Assembly (NCBI RefSeq): GCF_026153205.1
Contig: NZ_JAPFBW010000018.1
Coordinates: forward strand, 1-64,000
Length of the DNA stretch: 64,000 nucleotides
DNA from: Aquabacterium sp. A7-Y
GTDB taxonomy: Bacteria; Pseudomonadota; Gammaproteobacteria; Burkholderiales; Burkholderiaceae_C
Reading direction: 5' to 3'
Part shown: piece by piece, positions 58,181-64,000 of the stretch
Layout: each line of letters starts with the position of its first letter
How positions within the stretch are numbered: the stretch's first letter is position 1
Program-made: the position numbers and the translations under genes
The notes under the pieces: generated by a model
Database searches by the model: none
The model's input: only the letters and a program-made list of their open reading frames with translations
What the model was told of the DNA's origin: nothing

Positions 58181-58633
58181 ATGAAACGAACGCTGTCCGT
58201 CCTTGCCGCCTCTACCGCGATGCTGGCCGCCACGCCGGCGCTGGCGCAGTTCGCCAAGCCCGAACATGCCGTCGAATACCGCCAGGGTGCGATGTTCGTG
58301 CTCGGCCAGCACTTCAGCCGGCTCGGTGCCATGGCCAACGGCAAGGTGCCTTTCGATGCCAAGGCGGCCGCCGAGAACGCCGCGGTGGTCGAGTTCATGT
58401 CGCGCCTGCCCTGGCCCGCCTTCGCCGAGGGCACCGACCAGGGCAAGACCCAGGCCAAGCCCGAGATCTGGAAGGAAAACGACAAGTTCCGCGCCGCGGC
58501 CACCAAGATGCAGGACGAGGTGACCAAGCTGGTCGCGGCGGCCCGCAGTGGCAGCCTGGAGCAACTCAAGGCGAGCTTCGGGCCGGCGGCGCAAAGCTGC
58601 AAATCCTGCCACGACCACTACCGCGAGAAGTGA
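58181..58633 (+). CDS. Cytochrome c'
   Basis: A 150-residue periplasmic four-helix haem protein. Signal peptide ends TPALAQ. The haem site CKSCH (Cys140, Cys143, His144) is near the C-terminus, as is normal for this family and unlike class I cytochromes c. The distal region AVEYRQGAMFVLGQHFSRLGAMANGKVPFD is also typical. Cytochromes c' bind nitric oxide and carbon monoxide and protect against nitrosative stress. Confidence 0.92.
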   Translation: MKRTLSVLAASTAMLAATPALAQFAKPEHAVEYRQGAMFVLGQHFSRLGAMANGKVPFDAKAAAENAAVVEFMSRLPWPAFAEGTDQGKTQAKPEIWKENDKFRAAATKMQDEVTKLVAAARSGSLEQLKASFGPAAQSCKSCHDHYREK

Positions 58634-58673
58634 AGCCCGCCGGCTGCCCCCTCCGGGGGGGACGGCGCCCGGT

Positions 58674-59405
58674 TCAGGCGCCGCCGGCGGGCGCGAAGCC
58701 CAGCACCACGCGGCGGGTCTTGGCGCTCTTTTTCTCGACCTTGGTGACGATCACCTCGCCCACCTCGGCGCTGTTGGCGACGTGGGTGCCGCCGCAGGGC
58801 TGCAGGTCGACACCTTCGATCTTCAGCACCCGCACGCGGCCCGAGCCGCGCGGCGGGGAGACGCTCATGCTGCGCACCAGCTGCGGGTTGGCGTCGAGGT
58901 CCGCGTCGCTGATCCAGCTGTGGCTGACCGGGTGGCGGCCGGCCACCAGGCGCGCCAGGCCGGCTGTGAGGCTGGCCTTGTCCAGCGGCTCGGTGGTGTG
59001 GAAGTCCAAGCGGGCTGCGTCGGCGGTGATCGAGCAGCCGTCCACCGGGTGCGGCACCAGCGCGCAGAGCAGGTGGGTGGCGGTGTGGAAACGCATGTGG
59101 CGTTCACGCTTGTGCCAGTCGATGCGCGCCCTCAGCCGCACACCGGGCTGCAAGGCCTCGATCAGCGCCTCCTGGCCCGGCGCCGGCACGTGCACGATGC
59201 GGCCCGGCTCGGCGCCCTTGCAGGTCTCGGCGATGCTCAGCGCCCGGCCGTCGGGCAGCAGCAACTCGCCGGCGTCGCCGGCCTGCCCGCCGCCGCGGGG
59301 ATAAAAGACCGTGCGGTCCAGCTCTATGCCCTGCGGCTCGACGGCGACGACGCCGGCCTCGCACTCCCGCAGATAGCTGTCTTCGCGGAACAGTTCCTCG
59401 GTCAC
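58674..59405 (-). CDS. Alanyl-tRNA editing protein AlaX
   Basis: A 243-residue free-standing editing domain that removes Ser or Gly wrongly attached to alanine tRNA. Zinc ligands are in HTATH and CGGTH; the N-terminal barrel has TVFYPRGGGQAGDAG. The length fits the medium AlaX-M class without the C-terminal dimerisation part of AlaRS. GTG start, 41 bases from the divergent radical SAM gene. Confidence 0.9.
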   Translation of the reverse strand: MTEELFREDSYLRECEAGVVAVEPQGIELDRTVFYPRGGGQAGDAGELLLPDGRALSIAETCKGAEPGRIVHVPAPGQEALIEALQPGVRLRARIDWHKRERHMRFHTATHLLCALVPHPVDGCSITADAARLDFHTTEPLDKASLTAGLARLVAGRHPVSHSWISDADLDANPQLVRSMSVSPPRGSGRVRVLKIEGVDLQPCGGTHVANSAEVGEVIVTKVEKKSAKTRRVVLGFAPAGGA

Positions 59406-59446
59406 TGACGGACTCCTTGCTCGACTCGAAATCGATAATAGCGGCC

Positions 59447-60976
59447 ATGCCCGACATCGTCCTGGCCACGCTCAACGCCAAATACATCCATGCTTCGCTG
59501 GGCTTGCGCTGCCTGCGCGCCAACCTGGGCCCGCTGCGCGAGCGCAGCGCCCTGCATGAATTCACGATTGCGCAGAAGCCGGTCGAGATCGTCGAGCGCT
59601 TGCTGGCGCTCGAGCCCCGCATCGTCGGCTTCGGCGTCTACATCTGGAACGTCACCGAGACCACCCGCGTCGTGCGCCTGCTGAAGGCGCTGCGGCCGGG
59701 CTTGAAGATCGTGCTCGGTGGTCCCGAGGTGAGCCACGAGACCGGCGAGCAGGACATCTGCCGGCTGGCCGACCACGTGATCACCGGCTGGGGCGACATC
59801 AGTTTCCCGAAACTCTGCGACGCCCTGCTGCACGGGCCGCGGCCGCTGTCCAAGCTCATCGTCGGCGAGCAGCCGCCGCTGGAGCAGCTGGCCCTGCCCT
59901 ACGACGAGTACGACGACGACGACCTGGCCCACCGGCTGCTGTATGTCGAGGCCTCGCGCGGTTGCCCCTTCAAGTGCGAGTTCTGCCTGAGCTCGCTGGA
60001 CAAGACCGCCTGGGCCTTCGAGACCGATCGTTTCCTCGCGGCGATGGCGCGGCTGCATGCCCGCGGCGCGCGCCACTTCAAGTTCGTCGACCGCACCTTC
60101 AACCTGAAGATCGAGACCTCGGCGCGCATCCTGGAGTTTTTCCTCGCCCGCCTGGACGAGCGCCTGTTCGTGCACTTCGAGGTGGTGCCCGACCAGCTGC
60201 CCGAGCGCCTCAAGCAGCTGATCGCCCGCTTCCCGCCCGGGACCCTCCAGTTCGAGGTCGGCATCCAGAGCTTCAACCCCGAGGTGCAGGCCCGCATCTC
60301 GCGCCGCCAGGACAACCAGCGCACCGCCGACAACCTGCGCTGGCTGGCGAAGCAGTCGCCGGCGCATGTTCACGCCGATCTGATCTTCGGGCTGCCGGGC
60401 GAGACGCTGGAGAGTTTTGCCGCCGGATTCGACCGCCTGGTGGCCCTCGGACCGCATGAGATCCAGGTCGGCGTGCTCAAGCGCCTGCGCGGCACGCCCA
60501 TCGTGCGCCACACCGAAACCCACCGGATGGTCTACGACCCGGAGCCGCCCTACGCCATCCTGCAGACCGACGTCGCCGACTTCGCCACCGTGCAGCGCAT
60601 GACACGCTTCGCGCGCTACTGGGACCTGGTCGCGAACGCCGGCCGGCTGCCGCGTTGCCTCGCGCTGCTGCTGGGCGAGGCGCGGCCCTTCGAGCGTTTC
60701 ATGGCCTTCTCGGACGCCCTGTGGGCCGGCACCGGCAAGACCCACCAGATCGGCTTCGAGCCGCTGGTCGATGCCTTGCACGACCACTTGCGCGACACCC
60801 TGCGTCTGCCGGCGGATGTGGTGCTGCAGGCGGTGCAGGAGGACTACCGGGCCAGCGGCGCGCGCGGCAAACCGAGCTGCCTGGCGCAGGCGGCGGTGCA
60901 GCTGGCCGCCCGACCCAGCGACAAGCCGCTCTCGGTCCGCCAGCAACGCCATCTCAACAGTCGCGAGCCAGCCTGA
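59447..60976 (+). CDS. B12-binding/radical SAM protein with DUF4080
   Basis: A 509-residue protein. The N-terminal Rossmann-like B12-binding domain contains NAKYIHASLGLRCLRANLG and GFGVYIWNVTET; the radical SAM core holds the 4Fe-4S cluster in GCPFKCEFC (Cys173, Cys177, Cys180). The DUF4080 region (from ~380) has ILQTDVADFATVQRMTRFARYWDLVANAGR. No DxHxxG B12-ligand histidine was seen, so cobalamin use is uncertain. Such proteins modify unknown small molecules or peptides. It ends 7 bases before a convergent gene. Confidence 0.88.
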   Translation: MPDIVLATLNAKYIHASLGLRCLRANLGPLRERSALHEFTIAQKPVEIVERLLALEPRIVGFGVYIWNVTETTRVVRLLKALRPGLKIVLGGPEVSHETGEQDICRLADHVITGWGDISFPKLCDALLHGPRPLSKLIVGEQPPLEQLALPYDEYDDDDLAHRLLYVEASRGCPFKCEFCLSSLDKTAWAFETDRFLAAMARLHARGARHFKFVDRTFNLKIETSARILEFFLARLDERLFVHFEVVPDQLPERLKQLIARFPPGTLQFEVGIQSFNPEVQARISRRQDNQRTADNLRWLAKQSPAHVHADLIFGLPGETLESFAAGFDRLVALGPHEIQVGVLKRLRGTPIVRHTETHRMVYDPEPPYAILQTDVADFATVQRMTRFARYWDLVANAGRLPRCLALLLGEARPFERFMAFSDALWAGTGKTHQIGFEPLVDALHDHLRDTLRLPADVVLQAVQEDYRASGARGKPSCLAQAAVQLAARPSDKPLSVRQQRHLNSREPA

Positions 60977-60983
60977 GGCCTGT

Positions 60984-61943
60984 TCACGCGCCGAGCACCC
61001 GCGCGAACACGCCGCTGTCGACATTGCCGCCGGTCAGCGCAATGCCGACCTTGCGCCCCTGCCAGCGCTCGCGCTGCTGCAGCGCAGCCGCCAGCGCTGC
61101 GGCACCTGCGCCTTCGGCGACGTTGTGGGTGTCGGCGAAGAGCGCGCGCATCGCGGCGGCGACCTCGGTGTCGTCGACCGCCACCATGTCGTCGGCCTCG
61201 GCGCGGATCATCGCGACGGCCTCGGCATCGGGCGACCGGCAGGCCATGCCGTCGGCCAGCTGCGTGGCGACGGCCGCCTCGACCACGCGGCCCTGCTGGA
61301 AGGACAGGCGATAGGCCGGCGCATGGGCCGACACCACGCCGATCAGCCGGGTGCGCGCGCCGGTGTAGGCCCTCGCCGCGGCCGCCGCGCACAGGCCTGA
61401 GCCCATGCCCACGGGCACGAACAGCACCTCGGGCTGCACGGCCTCGAAAAACTCGATCCAGCCGGTGGCGACGCCACACACCAGATCCGGGTGGAAGGAC
61501 GGCACCATGTGCAGCCCCTGGGCCTCGGCCAGCTCGACCGCGTGTTCGCGGGCCGCCTGGAAGTCCTCGCCGTGCTCGATCAGCCGCACGCCCAGCTCGC
61601 GCATCGCGGCGTTTTTCTCGATCGAATTGCCGTGCGGCACGACGATGGTGGCGGCCAGCCCATGGCGGCGCGCGGCATATCCCAGCGACTGTCCGTGGTT
61701 GCCGCGAGTGGCGCTGATCAGCCCTCGCAGCTGCGGCTCCTGCCGCTTCAGGCGCTCGACATACACCAGGCCACCACGCACCTTGAAGGCGCCCACCGGG
61801 GTGTGGTTCTCGTGCTTGACCCAGACCTCGGCACCGAGCCGGCGGGCCAGCAGCGGCCAGGCGTACTGAGGTGTCGGCGGCATCGCCGCGTAGACGGTCT
61901 CCTGCGCGGCCTGCAGCCGGGCGCGGTGGTAGGGCTTGCTCAT
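60984..61943 (-). CDS. Threonine dehydratase/serine racemase-family PLP enzyme
   Basis: A 319-residue fold-type II PLP enzyme. The Schiff-base lysine is in TPVGAFKVRGG, substrate residues in SATRGNHGQSLGYAAR, and the phosphate-binding loop in VGMGSGLC. It lacks the ACT regulatory domain of biosynthetic IlvA, so it is a catabolic or side-activity enzyme (threonine, serine or a hydroxy-amino acid). The PhzF gene follows upstream on the same strand with 25 bases between. AGGAG precedes the ATG. Confidence 0.85.
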   Translation of the reverse strand: MSKPYHRARLQAAQETVYAAMPPTPQYAWPLLARRLGAEVWVKHENHTPVGAFKVRGGLVYVERLKRQEPQLRGLISATRGNHGQSLGYAARRHGLAATIVVPHGNSIEKNAAMRELGVRLIEHGEDFQAAREHAVELAEAQGLHMVPSFHPDLVCGVATGWIEFFEAVQPEVLFVPVGMGSGLCAAAAARAYTGARTRLIGVVSAHAPAYRLSFQQGRVVEAAVATQLADGMACRSPDAEAVAMIRAEADDMVAVDDTEVAAAMRALFADTHNVAEGAGAAALAAALQQRERWQGRKVGIALTGGNVDSGVFARVLGA

Positions 61944-61968
61944 TGAAGGTCTCCTGGAGCGCGGGCGG

Positions 61969-62811
61969 CTAGAGGCTGAGGCGGCCGTCGATGCAGGTGC
62001 GGCTCGCGCCGCCGACCCACAGCGTTTCGCCGTCGCGGGTGATGTACACCCGCCCTGCCCGGCCCAGCCGGGTTCCCTGGGCGGCGACATAGGAGGTCGG
62101 CACCAACCCGTCGGCCGCCAGCCAGTGCGCCAGCGCCGCGTTGAGGCTGCCGGTGACGGGATCCTCGACGACGCCGACCAGGGGGGTGAAGGCACGCACC
62201 TCGTACAGCGCCTCGCTGCCCTCGGGGTGGAAGCCCACCACGCCGATGTCCACGCCGAGCGCGCTCAGTGCGCCATGGTCGGGCTCGAGCGACAGCACCT
62301 TGCCCGCGCTGGCAAGCCGCAGGCACAGCCACTTCGGTCCGAGCGGCAGCCAGCGCGCCGCGAGGACGTCGGCCACGGTCAGGCCCAGCCCCTGGGCCAC
62401 CGCCTCCAGCAGCGACGGTTCGACCTCGGCCGATACGACGGGCGGCGCGGCAAAGGCCAGCCGCGGCCCGTCCTGGCGGATCGTCACCAGGCCGACGCCG
62501 CACTGCTGCACGACCTGCCCGGAGGCCTTCGGCACCCCGCCGGCCTCCAGCCAGGCGTGGCAGCTGCCCAGCGTGGGGTGGCCCGCGAAGGGCAGCTCGC
62601 CGCCGGGCGTGAAGATGCGCAGCCGGTAGTCGGCCTCGGGGTCGGTCGGCGGCAGCAGGAAGGTGGTTTCCGAGAGGTTGGTCCAACGCGCGAAATCCTG
62701 CATCTGTGCATCACTCAGGCCCAGGCCCTCGAGCACCACCGCGAGCGGATTGCCCTTCAGCGCCTCGAATGCGAACACATCGACCTGCTTGAAACGTCGG
62801 CTGTTCATCAT
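61969..62811 (-). CDS. PhzF-family isomerase/epimerase
   Basis: A 280-residue two-domain protein of the diaminopimelate-epimerase fold. Shows QVDVFAFEALKGNPLAVV, WTNLSETTFLLPP with the catalytic Glu, LRIFTPGGELPFAGHPTLGSCHAW, and EDPVTGSLNAALAHWL in the second domain. Bacterial PhzF relatives outside phenazine operons are usually of unknown substrate. The start ATG 62811 overlaps the aminotransferase stop (ATGA), so it is coupled to that gene. Confidence 0.88.
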   Translation of the reverse strand: MMNSRRFKQVDVFAFEALKGNPLAVVLEGLGLSDAQMQDFARWTNLSETTFLLPPTDPEADYRLRIFTPGGELPFAGHPTLGSCHAWLEAGGVPKASGQVVQQCGVGLVTIRQDGPRLAFAAPPVVSAEVEPSLLEAVAQGLGLTVADVLAARWLPLGPKWLCLRLASAGKVLSLEPDHGALSALGVDIGVVGFHPEGSEALYEVRAFTPLVGVVEDPVTGSLNAALAHWLAADGLVPTSYVAAQGTRLGRAGRVYITRDGETLWVGGASRTCIDGRLSL

Positions 62812-64000
62812 GCGGCCTCCTTTTGCGCCGCGCGCACCACGCCGGCCAGCGTCTCGACCGCCAGCGCGATCTGCTCCGGCGTCAGCGTGACGAAGGACAG
62901 TCGCAAGGTGTTCAGCTGCGGCTCGGTGGCGTAGAAAGCCGCACCCGGCACGAAGGCCACGCCCGCATCGACGGCCATCGGCAGCAGCGCCATCGCGTCG
63001 AACCCGCGCGGCAGCTCGACCCAGAAGAACATGCCGCCGGTGGGCGTGTTCCATCGGCAGCCCTCCGGCATGTGGCGCTCCAGCGCCGCGCGCATCGCGT
63101 CGCGCTGCGCCGCATAGCGGGTCCGGATACGCGGCACGTGGGTGTCGAGGAAACCGTCCTTGATGACCTCGTGCACGACACGCTGGTTGAACACCGGCGT
63201 GTGCAGGTCGGCCGCCTGCTTGGCCTGCAGCAGCTTGGGATAGAGGGCCTTGGGCGCCACCACATAACCGAGCCGCAGACCCGGCGCCAGCACCTTGGAG
63301 AAGGAGCCGAGGTAGATCGCGCCTTCGGGATGCTGCGAGGCCAGCGCCGGCGGCGGCGGCGCGTCGAACCACAGGTCGCCGTAGGGGTTGTCCTCCAGCA
63401 GCGGCAGTCCCAGCCGGGCCGCCTCGGCGGCCAGCGCGACACGGCGTGCGGCGCTCATGCTGCGACCGCTCGGGTTCTGGAAGTTGGGCAGCAGATAGAA
63501 AAAGCGCGCGCCGGCGGCGCAGTCGCGCAGCGCCTCGGGCAGCGGGCCTTCGTCGTCCGACGGCACCGCGGCGATCTCCGGCTCGTAGGGCGCGAAGGCC
63601 TGCAGCGCGCCCAGGTAGGTCGGGGTCTCGACCAGCACCCGGCTGCCGGCGTCGATCAGCACCTTGCCGCACAGGTCCAGGCCCTGTTGAGAACCGGTGG
63701 TGATCAGCACCTGGCTGGCGTCGACCCGCAGGCCCTGCGCCTGGACATGGGCCGCGACCCATTCGCGCAGCGGCGCGTAACCTTCACTCGCGGCGTACTG
63801 CAGGGCCTCGCGGCCGGCGTCTTTCAGCACGCGCTCGCTGGCCTCCCGCATCGCCTCGACCGGGAAGCTGTCGGGCGAAGGCAGCCCGCCGGCCAGCGAG
63901 AGGATGCCGGGCCGTTCGGTGACCTTCAGAATCTCGCGGATGATGGACGGGTTCATGCGCTCGGCGCGGCGCGCGAGCGTCCAGGGGGTGGCTTGGCGGC
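62808..64000 (-). CDS. PLP-dependent aminotransferase, 2-aminoadipate/LysN-like (N-terminus beyond right edge)
   Basis: At least 397 residues of a fold-type I aminotransferase. The PLP lysine is in LGSFSKVLAPGLRLGYVVAP, the cofactor contacts in TGSQQGLD and PNFQNPSGRSMS, and DNPYGDLWFD is conserved. An ATG at 63956 is possible, but the frame stays open to the edge and reads TPWTLARRAERMNPSIIREI, the normal family N-terminus, so the true start should lie outside the window. Together with the PhzF and dehydratase-like genes it forms an amino-acid-type operon. Confidence 0.9.
   Translation of the reverse strand, partial: RQATPWTLARRAERMNPSIIREILKVTERPGILSLAGGLPSPDSFPVEAMREASERVLKDAGREALQYAASEGYAPLREWVAAHVQAQGLRVDASQVLITTGSQQGLDLCGKVLIDAGSRVLVETPTYLGALQAFAPYEPEIAAVPSDDEGPLPEALRDCAAGARFFYLLPNFQNPSGRSMSAARRVALAAEAARLGLPLLEDNPYGDLWFDAPPPPALASQHPEGAIYLGSFSKVLAPGLRLGYVVAPKALYPKLLQAKQAADLHTPVFNQRVVHEVIKDGFLDTHVPRIRTRYAAQRDAMRAALERHMPEGCRWNTPTGGMFFWVELPRGFDAMALLPMAVDAGVAFVPGAAFYATEPQLNTLRLSFVTLTPEQIALAVETLAGVVRAAQKEAA

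Noticed and set aside
60974-61010. GGCCTGTTCAC after the radical SAM gene, matching 11 bases of the outer arm of the palindrome at 44.2 kb
   Set aside because: The match is short, without the paired arm, and overlaps coding sequence of the convergent gene; probably chance or a tiny remnant.

Overview
The window is dense, very GC-rich chromosomal DNA from a betaproteobacterium, most likely order Burkholderiales and near the Rubrivivax/Leptothrix/Caldimonas-like lineages. This rests on the gene set: an atpI-first atpIBEFHAGDC operon, a fused indolepyruvate oxidoreductase beside an Lrp-type regulator, apaG next to a Gcr-type membrane 'recombinase', cytochrome b561 with paired YceI proteins, and split-up rpe, gph and trpE. 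The species cannot be fixed from the sequence alone. No rRNA, tRNA, CRISPR array, prophage or complete insertion sequence was seen.

Layout. 1-6.1 kb: trpE (only its 5' end is inside), gph and rpe lie on the minus strand, separated by a chalcone-isomerase-like exported protein, a double-length membrane diguanylate cyclase and an expansin lipoprotein. 6.1-9.9 kb: apaG, Gcr-like membrane protein and mltA. 9.9-12.6 kb: a poorly conserved stretch with a frame-broken gene, a lipoprotein and small proteins. 12.6-17 kb: Lrp regulator divergent from the aryl-pyruvate oxidoreductase. 17-24.7 kb: envelope genes (DUF4397 lipoprotein, NUDIX hydrolase, phospholipase A, b561/YceI/YceI, PBP1A). 25-31 kb: a DUF1800/DUF1501 exported pair and Rep helicase. 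31-36.6 kb: AEC permease, an OxyR-type control region with catalase, then leuA with an elaborate leader and an ISL3-transposase-derived zinc-finger protein. 36.8-42 kb: membrane zinc-ribbon protein, priA, hemE. 42-44.2 kb: lemA with two TPM-domain genes, closed by a nested palindrome. 44.4-54 kb: di-haem lipoprotein and the complete F-type ATP synthase operon. 54-64 kb: sugar lactonase plus aldose epimerase, cytochrome c' opposite a b-type cytochrome, AlaX, a DUF4080 radical SAM protein, and a PLP/PhzF/aminotransferase group that runs off the right edge.

How the genes work together. Most of the window is housekeeping: ATP synthesis, haem synthesis (hemE), replication restart (priA, rep), cell wall (PBP1A, MltA), leucine and tryptophan synthesis, and peroxide defence. 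The least ordinary items are regulatory or structural: the catalase upstream region (OxyR-like half-sites, a perfect 9-bp inverted repeat and a 16-codon reading frame), the leuA upstream region (two small reading frames and strong hairpins), the 156-bp triple-nested palindrome at 44.2 kb, and the tandem-duplicated GGDEF protein. No clearly new multi-gene system was found. All functions are inferred from translated motifs and gene order read by eye.
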